NCBI GenBank assembly: GCA_903813345.2
Contig: CAIIXF020000007.1
Coordinates: 22,245,564 to 22,309,563 of the forward strand
DNA length: 64,000 nt
Direction: 5' to 3'
Source of the DNA: Owenia fusiformis
Lineage: Eukaryota; Annelida; Polychaeta; Sabellida; Oweniidae
Positions 1 to 12,100 of this stretch are shown piece after piece; within the stretch, counting starts at the first letter, position 1; each line of letters opens with the position of its first letter. The position numbers were made by a program, and so were the translations under genes. The notes under the pieces were generated by a model. It searched no databases and was not told the DNA's origin. It worked only from the letters and a program-made list of their open reading frames with translations.

Positions 1-1191
1 ATAAATGCATAGCTAATTGATTAAAACATTAAAATGTAGACAATTTGTTTTCTTTTCCCAACTGGAAAATGCCACCCGTGCATGGGTATTAACTCGACCG
101 AATTGTGCTCAGAAATATATCAGGTGGGTTTCTAGCCATGCATAGGTCTTGAATTACATAAGATGTAACACATTGTAAAGCAGCTTCATGTTATGTGATC
201 CCTTTAACGACATCCCTTTAACATTATATCTGTTGAAGGTTACATAATCTTTTAATGAGTAGAATAACTAAAAACTAGATTTTGTAGATATATTCGAAAA
301 ATGATCACAAAATATGAGTTGCAAGTTCTTGAAAAAAGTTCATTCTTTCACTTAACTGTTTAAGAAAATGGATAATATTCTGAATATTAATCGGTTGAGT
401 GATTGCCTGATGTTTGTAAAAAGTAGTGCATTTTCCAGATTTGACTGTTGGTGTATTGCTGCATGTCTGTATTACTGTATTACTTAGATTGGTAGCAAAA
501 TGGAGCACTCTCCATCCGACCCACCGGAGGCACAACAAGCGTACATGATACTGTACTGGGTGAATGTTACATTCAACCCACTCACTCCTTTTCTACCGTC
601 AATAAATTATTCTAGTTAAGAAAATCTATGATTTTTGTTCATTTGCTTGGATGGATGAGCCCGGGATTGGTGTGTGTGAAGGGATGGTGCCCAAATATTG
701 ACATTTGTAGAGGAAAATTATTCTATTTTTGGAACAGATAAATTCTGTACCTATTTAAAAAAGATTGTGATCAGAGAATCATTATTTAATTTAGTCTTCA
801 CAAATGGTCATATTAGTCACCATCTCTAACGGAAACATAAGTCAATTCAGCTGGCTACACTTGAAATCCTTGACCCTTTGCCGTAACCTTTTTGTCCCAC
901 ATGGTTAACCTATTTCCTTGTCTGTCCTTTCATTACTAGGCTTTGATATGTCCCCACCAGAAGTGGTGACATTGTTAAAGTTTCCAACTTTTTTATGGAG
1001 AGTGTTTAGTATTCGGTATCTGTAACAATTTCTTACCATTTGCAATAATTTTAGTTAATGCTAGGCATACTTGTACATGACTGGTCACTGAGAATGTTTC
1101 AACAATTTACTACTCCAGAAATGATTGTCCATATCAACATGACAATTTGACCACACAAAAATAGTTTTTGAGCTCATTTATCACACACTAA
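1..1191. other. Non-coding flank, nothing recognised
   Basis: AT-rich sequence with stops in all frames. No exon with matching splice sites, RNA gene or clear repeat was seen. Confidence 0.4.
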
Positions 1192-1338
1192 TGCCTCAGT
1201 CACATTTGATCTACAGCAACTATACAGCAGCCGTAGCTTCCAAAAATTGAGAGAAATATGCAGTATGTATTACGATGTAGATTTTCCACTTTGATTTTGT
1301 AAAGCTACGGCCGCAATAAGGCAAATGTGACTTAGGCT
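1192..1338. mobile_element. Small MITE with 16-bp inverted ends
   Basis: The left end GCCTCAGTCACATTTG is mirrored by CAAATGTGACTTAGGC at the right. A second internal inverted pair (CCGTAGCTT and AAGCTACGG) extends the foldback. At about 147 bp it is too short to code, which fits a non-autonomous DNA transposon. No target duplication was resolved. Confidence 0.6.
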
Positions 1339-1608
1339 TAAATGGAGATTATTCACAAGTTAAGTGATATTATCACATTAGTCCAAAATTTTTTTGGGGC
1401 ATACTTAGTGTTGCCTTTCCTGTTTCCACTGAGGTCACATTTTATTTGTCGGTTATTCATGCTTCATTATTTTTTTCTGAAAGGTAGTTAACGTTGATGC
1501 CCTCTTTTTTTCATCTCCAGTATTCATGTTCCATATCACCATAACCATGAAACGAAAATGCACCACTTCTTTTCTATCCCCAATTGTTTCAGATATTATC
1601 ATCATTAT

Positions 1609-3550
1609 TAGACTCCAGATGTAAATCTGGAGTCTATTGTTTTCGTCAGTATTCTTTATTATTCTTTATTATTTTTCTTTCCCAGTTTTCTCGATAGTCA
1701 TAAGTTTTCCAATAAAGATCTTTATTCAGTCAATTTATGTCTAGAATCTAGTTCCTCGGAAATTGGGTCAAATTTTTATCTAGGTCAAAGGTCAAGAACT
1801 AGGTCAAATCTTACATTTTCAACATTCTGTCATTTATCTTCGTCGTTGTTTATCGTAACTCCTAAATCTTTTTTTTAACATGTAGCTTAGAAAAAGCCAA
1901 AGCAAAGGTATGACATTAGATTTTTGATTACGCTTACCGATTTTGAAATATGGCGTCCAGAAAGTAGGTCAAAATAACGAGTTCTCCAAATTTAACATCT
2001 GAGTTATGAATTAAGGGTAGAATTTACTCAGGAATCCGAATCTGCAAACCAAATTTCGATCCGACTTCCGGTTCGAAAGTTATGGCGTTTTAAAATTTCG
2101 AGAAAAATTGATCTGATGATATCCTTATAGAAAGTCAAGAGTAGCTAAGAAAATATAGAAAAAATCATCCATCCTTCCTTCCTATCCTGTCTGATCATAT
2201 CCTTCCTATCTATCCTTCCTTCCTATCCTTTCCTTCCTATCCTATCCTTCTTTCCTATTCTATATCCTATCCTATCCTAGAACTGGGTCAAATCTTACAT
2301 TTTCAACCTTCTGTCTATTATCTTCGTCGTTATTTATCGAAACGTCTTCGTCTTTTTTTCATCATGTAGCTTAGAAACAGCCCTTTTATGTGTGTGCCAT
2401 CCGTTTTTTTATTACTCTTACCGATTTTGAAATATGGCGTCCAGAAAGTATGTCAAAATAAAAAGTTCTCCAAATTCAAGGTATGAGTTATGAATTAGGG
2501 GTAGAATTTTGTCAGGAATCCGAATCTGCAAACCAAATTTCGATCCGACTTCCGGTTCCGAAGTTATGTCGTTTTAAAAGCTCAAAAATCGCTAAATTTG
2601 GTGCCCATGTTAAGTCAATGTGAAAAAAGATTTTTTTGAAGTGAGAAATACGAAACATAGACTGAGTTCAGCTTGATTTAATGAAAGCTTTTAAAAGAAG
2701 GGGACCTCAAAAGCCATCTAGCTTCAACATTTTGACATCAAAATACCTTGGTCAAAATCTAGGTCAAATCCAAAGGTTTTCCTTATTTTTGCGATTCTGA
2801 CACTACACTTTAATTATATTCCTCGAAATTGTGTATACATGTAGCCAAGAGTGTGCTAATAGTGTTAGCCTTTTGCCGTCAGAAAGTATTTTGACCCACT
2901 TTTGAGATATGGTGTCCGAAAAGTAGGTCAAAATAAAAAGTTCTCCAAATTTATCGTTTGAGTTATGAATTAAGAACTGAATTTTCTCAGAAATCCGAAT
3001 CTGCAAACCAAATTTCGATCTGACTTCCGGTTTCGAAGTTATGGCGTGTCCGAAAAGTAGGTCAAAATAAAAATTCCCCAAATTTAACGTATGAGTTATG
3101 AATTAGGGGTAGAATTTTGACAGGAATCGGAATCTTTAAATCAAATTTTGATCCGACTTCCGGTTCGGAAGTTATGGCGTTTTGAAATTTCGGAAAATCG
3201 ATCTGATGGTATCCTGATAGAAAGTCAAGAGTAGAGAAGTCGAAAATATTGAAAAATCTATCCATCCTTCCTATCTGATCTTATCCTATCCTATCCTTCC
3301 TATCTATCCTTCCTTCGTATCTTTCTCTTCCTATCCTCTCCTATCATATCCTTTCTTCCTATTCTGTTCTATCCTATCCTTCTTTCTTATTCTATCCTAT
3401 CGTTCCTCGGTTCCTATTCTATCCTATCCTACCTTCCTATTTTATTCATCCATCTTTTTCTGGATGACTCAGCTTATTCTGGATGACTCGGCTAAAAATC
3501 GTCTAAATCTGGAGTCTGAAATTGAACTTCGTTCAATTTCCAAAGTCTAG
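1609..3550 (+). mobile_element. Hairpin-capped element of tandem ~475-bp units, copy 1
   Basis: The left end is a perfect hairpin, TAGACTCCAGAT then ATCTGGAGTCTA (1609-1636). Near the right end ATCTGGAGTCT recurs (about 3507-3517), followed by a perfect 10-bp-stem hairpin GAAATTGAAC/GTTCAATTTC (3518-3540) and CAAAGTCTAG. Between them a unit holding AAATTTCGATCCGACTTCCG recurs at 2051, 2535, 3010 and 3143 (the last in a shortened unit). Degenerate TATCCTTCC microsatellites occupy about 2165-2280 and 3255-3450. No ORF is supported. A second, inverted copy lies at 48097-49884. A non-autonomous transposon is likely; the superfamily is unknown, and a Helentron-like or foldback origin is only a guess. 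Confidence 0.7.
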
Positions 3551-4056
3551 TTATTTTAGTCATTCTGGAATCCTGGAAACGATTAGGGTACTCTGCAATT
3601 CAAGAACTCCTTTATCACTTGTTAAAGTATTTTCTCCAAATAATAGGGCATCTGCATTGACAAGTTAAAGCCATGTAATTTCATCACATTATGCTTGTAC
3701 TATACTATGTCTAGCTTCCCCACTGGGAAGTCGGTAAAAGAAGTAGGTTGAGCTTAGAATTGGACAGATGAACAGATGCAGAGCTAATAATAACACAAAA
3801 TATTTTCTATAAAATATGTATTACTATATTTATGACAATATACAGTTAAAGAACAACATTATTAAACATTAACACAATAATCAATATTATAATAATATAC
3901 AAGATATATTTAAGTTGAGCTTGGTGGAGAGATTTTCATATTTTTAAGACAAATGATAAATAACCCTGCTTTCCATCGACTAGCTATTTGCAATGAGGGT
4001 TGCATTTGTGATTTATATGCAAGGATCTGAAGTTTCCCACTTTTTGAATCGTATAG
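3551..4056. other. Non-coding, nothing recognised
   Basis: AT-rich DNA with no exon or repeat that could be supported. Confidence 0.3.
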
Positions 4057-4125
4057 CTTGAAACTCATGCCTTCCGTGGCTTAAAACTCATGCCCTCCGT
4101 GGCTTGAAACTCATGCACTCCGTGG
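4057..4125 (+). repeat. 23-bp tandem repeat, three copies
   Basis: Unit CTTGAAACTCATGCCTTCCG plus TGG is repeated three times head to tail with one or two changes per copy. Confidence 0.85.
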
Positions 4126-4439
4126 CTGCATGGAGGGAATATAAAATTGCAGGATCTTCATGCATAAATTCAGAATAATTTGAAATTTCAAACGCATTCC
4201 CCAACTCATGTTTACACAAAAAGAATTAAGAGAGGCTGGATGGAGATTCTTAAAGAAACAAGCAAAAATTTATATATGATTCAATATACATGTTCTTCAG
4301 TCAAAATGGTTAACTTCTTGGATATCACCCTTTTATATCAATATTGAAACTTTATGAAGTGGATTCATTCACTTTAGTCACACCAGTGTGCAAACATAAT
4401 AATTATTAAAAGATTATGAGTATATACCATATACATGTG

Positions 4440-4700
4440 TACATGGTTGATCAAAAATATGCAGCTAAAATGTAAAAACTTCAAGAATATTCAAAAGTAT
4501 ACATCATTTATGAGTTCAAATGAGTAAGTACATCTTTGAAAACTCAAATTAAAATGTGTACACCATTCAAGAATACGTTGTTAAAATGTGTACACTTTTG
4601 AAAAACTTCAAAAATATGTCCACCATTCAAGAATACATTGTTGAAATGTATGTGTACACTTCAAATAAAATATGTGCACCATTTAAGAATATGCGATATT
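4440..4700 (+). repeat. Degenerate ~60-bp tandem repeat
   Basis: CACCATTCAAGAATAC recurs near 4561, 4621 and 4677 with AAAATGTGTACAC between copies. The unit is diverged and AT-rich. Confidence 0.6.
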
Positions 4701-4902
4701 GCAGTTAAAAAAGTGTAAATTCAGATAAAACTCCATAAAAAGCTTATTTTCTGAAAATGTACATCTTTCCAAAAGAAGAGTATTATATTCATTTACCTTA
4801 TACCTTTTCATGGTAAAATGATTTAATATAATATAGGTACATCTGTTCTACATGTAATTTAGTGTGAGGCTTCATTTTACAGTCATCATACTTTACAATA
4901 TA

Positions 4903-4986
4903 TTTGGCATTACGGAACAACATTTTTGGCATCACGGTACAACATTTTTGGCATCATAGTACAACATTTTTGGCATCACAGTACAA
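4903..4986 (+). repeat. 22-bp tandem repeat, four copies
   Basis: GGCATCACGGTACAACATTT plus TT is repeated four times with point changes. Confidence 0.85.
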
Positions 4987-6059
4987 TATAAATCTTTCCT
5001 ATTGGCTGAACGCAGTAATACTACAACACATTTAGCTAAATATACAGTATAGTTAAGTAATGATGAAATAACCATCATTCAATTGTTTTCTTAAACCATT
5101 AAAATGGCCAAATATGACTTCTAAGACCACCAGGGCTTTACTGTTTTTATTGAACCAAATGCTTAAAAAGATAGCACAAAGTGGCAAAACAAAACCATAG
5201 GCTATCTAAGAAATGTTATTCCAAGTGCAAATTCTTTTAAACCAAACATAGTGTGACTTACAATGGTGTTTTTCTGTGAAAATTGGAGATAACTTGTAAA
5301 AGCCATCTAAAAGCCAAATAACACATGCCTATTGGAATTCCAATTGGATCCTATTACAAAACTGACTATCGAAAAGCCAGAGAGATGCTGTGTTCCCTAA
5401 GTTTCGTATCTTATATAGGCAAAACAAGAACTTAAAAAAAGTTGTTCAACATTCTCAAATACTTGCTCACATCAATTCATGGATTTTTACTTTTAGATTC
5501 AGCAATGCCTGGTTGCCTACTCATACCAGACATTGTACTGTACTGTACTGTTTTGTGCTATACTGTACAGTACTGATACTCTGTTAGGAATCCATCCATC
5601 AATGAATGGATGTTTCATTTGTGTTAACCATTTCAATGCTTTAGTCAAGTTGAAAATTAATCCAATTAAGATTATAAAAAGTACCCTTCAGAAGAAGAGT
5701 AAAAGAAACATATTTCTTCCGTAAGAACATGTTTCCTATTTACCAATAGCCAATAAGATTTACTAACATAGCCTATCAGATAACGTTTTCAGGCTAATAG
5801 CCAATCAGAATTATTTCTTTGCTGTTCAGCTTAAGTGATCAGATTCATTGTTCAGCTTATCAGCCAATCAGATTCTGTTTGACTTACAGATATCAGCCAT
5901 CGTGGTCAGTATTCTAGCATATCCGCGAATCAAGTTGTATTCAGTCTCACAGATACTTGTCAGATTCAGCATTTAGCATATTAGTCAACCAAATCAGATC
6001 CAACAAGACTGATTCATGACGCCTAACTACTTTGTCCGCAAGTTGCAAAGTAGCGAATA
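4987..6059. other. Probable MRAS 3' UTR and downstream flank
   Basis: Holds a short TACTG-rich stretch (about 5536-5580) and several copies of GCCAATCAGA-like sequence (5745-6000) that form a degenerate repeat. No coding exon was seen. Confidence 0.35.
5146..5151 (-). terminator. Possible MRAS polyadenylation signal AATAAA
   Basis: This is the nearest clear AATAAA on the minus strand past the MRAS stop codon, about 0.9 kb downstream. It is a weak assignment because the hexamer is frequent in DNA of this composition. Confidence 0.2.
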
Positions 6060-6141
6060 CTACAAAATATTACACTTCTTCTTGTTGTGATTTCGACGTC
6101 TCACACGCCTCTTTCTGTCTCTGCAGTCAACTGGAGTATTT
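6060..6141 (-). CDS. MRAS: MRAS exon 5 (basic tail and CaaX box)
   Basis: Follows acceptor CTTCTCTTGCAG. Encodes a strongly basic hypervariable tail ([15 protein letters not shown]) and ends CNIL then TAG. The tail and the prenylation box are diagnostic of a Ras C-terminus. The exon is too short to appear as a long ORF and was found by following splice phase from exon 4. Confidence 0.9.
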
Positions 6142-9100
6142 CTGCAAGAGAAGTACTGCATATAATTAACGTTTAATTAATTAATTAAAGTCAGGTCCGT
6201 AAATGCATAAACAGAACGCCTCAAAAATGGATACACTTTTATATTTAAACTCTATAATATATGTACAAGCAGTGATATTTGTGATGGAATAGCATATCTT
6301 GCATCTTGGCACACATGTAGTAAAAAAGGACCCACGGTCCTGTGCTCACACAGAGTAGAACCTTCAGAGGAATGTATATCCTGATTTTCAAACAAAATTA
6401 TTGATTTTGATTTGTAGTCTCGAACTTTGAGAAACCTAGTTTGAGGACCTTTGACCTTGAACATTTTACTTATTCAGAGCTCAGTAGGTCTTTTGTGATC
6501 AAGGTGACCAAAATTTACATCCAAATAATCAATTTGAAAAATCAACTTTTTTGACCTTCCGAAGGTCACTGAAGGTCAAATCTCAAAACTAAGGTCAGAT
6601 TTGAACTCCTGGCAACTTGTAGACGATTTTCCCCAAAAATTGGTCAAATTGAAGCAAGTTGAAAAATAACTTATTTTTACTGGTTTTTGATGTCAAATAT
6701 CTCAAAAACAGTAAAAAGTTGATGCTGACATATATCGAGCAATATGTAGGGAATGCTTAAATCTAGTAATGATGTAATTCATTGCAAGTAATGAACAAGT
6801 ATAGGGACAAACTTTGAGAAACTTGTCAATCACAAAACCTGCCATTGACGATATACATGAGAAAGTTCCCTGAAAATGACTCCCTTCAAGTTCTGCTTTT
6901 TGTCAAATTATATAGAGTAAACACCAAAAACTGTAATTTCAAGAGCTTTGAAATCTTCAGAGAACATAAGTTGCATATACAGCAAATACTACAAGTTATT
7001 TGAAAGTTCTACTTCAACAAAGTGTCTAGTATTTACAGAAAATTGGACCTTTTGATGTCAAAATCAGCAATTTCTCGGAAACCGGGCGAACTTGGGATAT
7101 CGCGATGATAGGTCAAATAGGCATTATGGATATGCATAAAATGAATGTGGATATGACTCAATCCGAATAGCAGTTTTAATTTGTGTGGCCAATGTTGACG
7201 GACAGATGGACAGATCAACGGATGGACGAACCAACGGGCGGACGGACGCCTGGTCGATGCCATAGGCTCACTGTGTGAGCCAAAAAATGACTGATCACTG
7301 TCCCATCTATAACTAATCCCTGACACCTACACTTTAATGTGTTCATATTGATAAGCAATGATGTGGTAGCTTACCGTATGACACGAACTACCTCTTGAAA
7401 GGCTGAATCAACATTTAGAGGAGGGTCCTTGGCACTTGTTTCAATGTAGGGAATCTGCAATGAAGCATAGCATATGATTTTTATAATAAATAATAAGCAG
7501 AAAAATGTTTTTGCATTTTGTCTACTTGGAATCCACATCTGCTAATAGTCACACTAACATCAAAATTGCAGATGAGTAGGGAATCCAAGTGAAAAACAAA
7601 AGTGACCTAATGGAAAAATCAAAATGTCCTTCAACATTTGCAAGAAACATTACAGACATTACAGACGTGTGATGATATTCTTATATTGTGTAATATTATA
7701 AACATCAGATATCATGGGAGAACATAAAATGTAAGCTTTGGTTGAAACCTGGCATTATCTTGAAATATTACAATTTATTCCTACTGTTTTCCCAGGGAAA
7801 TATGAAGGAATAAATATTGTATTGAATCGTATTAAATGGAAAAATTGTATTGTCCCTGGGAAAAAATCGTATTGGAGCGTATTAACCTATTTTTCAATAA
7901 ATCATATTAAAAATGTGCATTTATTAACACATGTTTGCATTATCCAAATGTAACATTTTAGAGGGATGTATTATGGAATGAATAGGTTATTCCTGGTCGG
8001 GATTGAATATGGGTTTTATTCGAAGGAAAATATACATTGACCTTAGGCAATATGACATTGACCTTAGGCAATATGATATTGACACTAGGTCACTGCGCTC
8101 CTTCGGTCACCCTTATTACCCTTCGATCAATATCATATTGTCCCTCGGAATAAAACCCATATCCAATCCCTCCCAGTAAATATCCTATATGAATCTTACC
8201 TTTAATCTGTCAGCCAAATCACGACCTTGTTCCTCAGTGACCTTGCGCAAATGAACCAAGTCCACCTTATTGGCTACTAGTATCATCGGGTAAGCATCCC
8301 TTAAAAGATACAATACATATGATGTAAACATTGTACATGTAGAGTGATATTAAAAATTATACCATGGTCAGAGAAATATCAGGTATGTTATAGCAAGGGA
8401 TAAATCACATATTTGGAACAGGGATGATATCAGGATTAGAGGGATGATATCGGGGATGATATGGATATCATCCCGGGTAAATTCAAAACTTTTCATTTTT
8501 TTCAAAAACTATTTTTTTCAAATATTTTTATTTTTTGCTTAAAAATAATCTATATTTTTCAAATTTTTGAATTGGATTATGTTTTTTTTTTGCCCTTAAC
8601 TTCTCAATTTCATAGATACAATGATTTTTTCTCTCTCATTCAACAGAGGATTTTAGGTAGATATTGCTCTTGACCATGGTATAAGGTCGTTCTTCACCTG
8701 TCGGGATAATATGGGTAATTTGCGATATTTCCCTCGGTCGCTACGTTCCCTTGGGAAATATTGATATCATCCTTGTGATTTTCCCCACATCAAATCCTCC
8801 CTGGTGAATATCTACTTTTTATCTGGGCGCTGAAACAACCAAGTTCTATAGCCAGTTGAGAGTTTGAAAATGTCCATGTACCTTACTGAGAGTGAGATTC
8901 ATTTTGCAAATACAGTACTTAAATATATTCTCAGGTAGCATTCGCGAATTCAACTGTCGGCTGTCAGCTGGTTTGGGTGTAATTTCATGGCCAACTCATG
9001 TAAATATGAATGAAACCTGCTGCGCATCTCGATAGTTGCTAGCTATAGAATCAAACTTGATCACTGACCTAAATAACAATTAAATCTGCCTAATTTAAGT

Positions 9101-12100
9101 TGCCTCCAGAAACTAACTCTGACTCACTCGATTGATTTGCACCCATTAAATATAAAATCATTGAGAACACTTCACTTGACAATCGTGCTTCACCATTTAA
9201 TTACTGTTTTCTTTTTCAATTTACAAGTTATTCATGTCAGTGTTTTCAAAATAAGTTTTCTCAAATGGGTGCAAATTCATTTTCTTAACTTTTCTCATTT
9301 TCAAGTTGGTGCAAATGGATTTTAGAATTTCAATAAACTACACCTTCTGAACCATTCAAAGCGGGAGAGATCAATGTATGAGATCTTCAAAATACCGTCA
9401 TCATATCTGACTGGCACATGGCATTACATGTGAGGTATATTTTGAAAAACAAATATAATATGTCAGAAAGTGCAACTGTACCTTAAACACCTTAGAAGGC
9501 TTATTATTTTTCTGCTATCAGCTATTTGTGTGACTATAAAGTGGACAGAACATGTAGGATGAAATTATCATTCCGTAAGATATATTTTCTCATTTTATGA
9601 TGTTTTTTTATTGTGTGTCAATTTATTTCCTTTAATGCAAAGCCAATATTGCTTCCCTTTTGTATGAATACCAGTTTTAGAAGGCTGATATTTGATTATA
9701 CTAAAATTAACCCTCGATGCTGCACATCTCGTGCAAAATTTGGAAAGCAACACCTTCAAGAAATGGTCATTCCACATTGCACTGAGTCCTGGATGATTAA
9801 ATCCTTAAATAATCAGTTAAATTTTAAAATATAACAAATAAATGTGAGCCACTATTTCAGAAACCATTGATAGCAGAAATTAGCTTTCAGCACTTTTTAA
9901 ATGTCAATTTAAATCAGGAAAACTTCTGTGTGATCTTGTTACATTTGATGTAATATCATCAACTAAGAATTGGCTACCTGGTTCATTATCTAGATCTCTT
10001 ATCCTTCAAACTCTTGAAAATATAGAATTATGGCAGTGATAACTCATGACAGTGGACAACAGTGGAATAAGCAAGGAAGCAATTTAAAGAGATCATATGT
10101 AGAATTGTTAATATATGTCAGAAATCTCATGGTTCAACATCAAATGAAACAGGGGAAGCAACCTTGAACAGGCTGCAGGGATGATCTATTTAGCATATAT
10201 TGTATATTTAGTCTGTTTTTACAGCTTTGACTCAAATGCCATACTATTTTCTTGCTTGTTATGCTGAATTCACTCCATTTCTCTTTAACACCTTAAGAAC
10301 TACTGCAGTGATCTCCTCAGGATTTTTTTTCAGGTGGGTGCAAAATTTTCATTTTCACAATTCAGATAAAAATAAGTCAAAATATGCCAATTTTTCATGA
10401 TATTTCTAATTTTCAAGTGGGTGCAAATGTACTTTCAGGTGGGTGCAACCCTATTTTCAAAATCTCAAGTGGGTGCTGTGCCCACTTGCTTTAATGCTAG
10501 GGAGATCACTATACTGTACCAGATATAACTCCATTTGCAACTTAGGAAATGGATATTCTACAGTGTTTACTCAAATCTTCTTTCTTTTAGACAGGACTCA
10601 TCTAGGATATTCATTTCAACAGTGGTGATCTCACCATTAACATCATTAATATGAGATCATCAGTATAAAACTCTACAGGTGTTAGCATTATGTTTGTTGG
10701 TTCTTTGATAAGACCATGTGAAGCAACAAAAAGTATATCCCATTTGCCTCGAAAACCTCTTAACCAGAAAGGTCATTAACAGAAACTTTAAAAACATAAA
10801 TTCCAAAGTTTATTGTTCTTTTACTATTAGGCTACGTCATTATATCCATGGCTACAATAACTGATTGAATTCTTATTCACAAAGTTTTTGTTAATGACCT
10901 CTAAACTCAAGTCTTGTATCAAGACCTGTATCCCCCCCTCCTCTCTTCTGTCTCCTCTCTTGTGTAAGAAGTGAGTTGAATACATGGACTTGGTGCAAGA
11001 CTACGAGCCATTCAGCCAGATATCAAGGATTGAGACAGCATGTTGTCAAACAGATAAGCAAAACTCGTATGGTGGTGCCTTGGAGAACCTAAATGCAATT
11101 TCCGAAAACAAACAAACTTGGTTTGATCCGACAAAAACATATGAAAGTGCAGCTGTGTAAGTATTGTAGGCCTACATGCCCTAGATAAATGAAAACTGAA
11201 AAACGTTTGAATTTCATATGTAGCAGACTTCGATATCAAGCTATACTATCTCAATTTCCCTACTATACTTCTTTAATTTGTGGCAGGCTAAGATTATCCA
11301 TTCTTCATGGGTTCTTCATGGGAGTCTTTGACTCCTCAAGAATGAATGATCTTGCATGTATAGATACTAATACAAGAACTTACTTGAAATTACTTGTTAT
11401 GACATCACTATGTTTATTAATGACAGCTTCTTTTTAATTTCAACTCAAAAAGAAGAATTGTGAGAGGTCAAGATGGGACAATTTTGTGCAGGGATTCATA
11501 AGAGGGTTGTTCAAAAAGTTTTTTTCTTTAACTTCAGGAAATTTAGTTTTGATATCAAGTTTCACTTATTTGATTTTTTCACCACTTGCTTAATTTATAA
11601 AGTTTGGAGGAACAACACTATCATTAAAAGGAAGGAACAATCTTTTGAGCTTGGGACCTCATATCTTACAGAAGAATGCAATACTTGTTGGTTTTATTGA
11701 AATAATTAACTCTATCAAATGAAATTCCCAAAGCAATATAATTATCACGTGTAGATAGAAATGTTGTAACTTAAAATAAAATCATAATTATGATTAGCAC
11801 TTTCATTTAAATGCCTCACTGTTTTTCATTTCTTTTATTCAAAATGACAGAATCTGCAATACACATGTTTGAAGAAAAATAAGAACTAAATAGGAACTAA
11901 CCAGACATTCTATATTGTTATTGGTGTGTGTTATGGACCTTTCAATCTGGGAATAATATGCCAAGATACGATTTTGTGGGAAAGTAGATACATATTGAGG
12001 GTTTCAATGGGGTTTCAATGGTGATGATTACATGACATTGTTTCAAAAATATGTTCCGAGCCAGAGAGTCACTAGCAACATCTATTGATCACATTTTATA

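Noticed and set aside
2803-3265. Minus-strand ORFs of 92 and 67 aa, similar to the ORF at 48903-49145
   Set aside because: The similarity arises from the tandem DNA unit. Frames are not kept between units and stops differ, so no coding constraint is seen.
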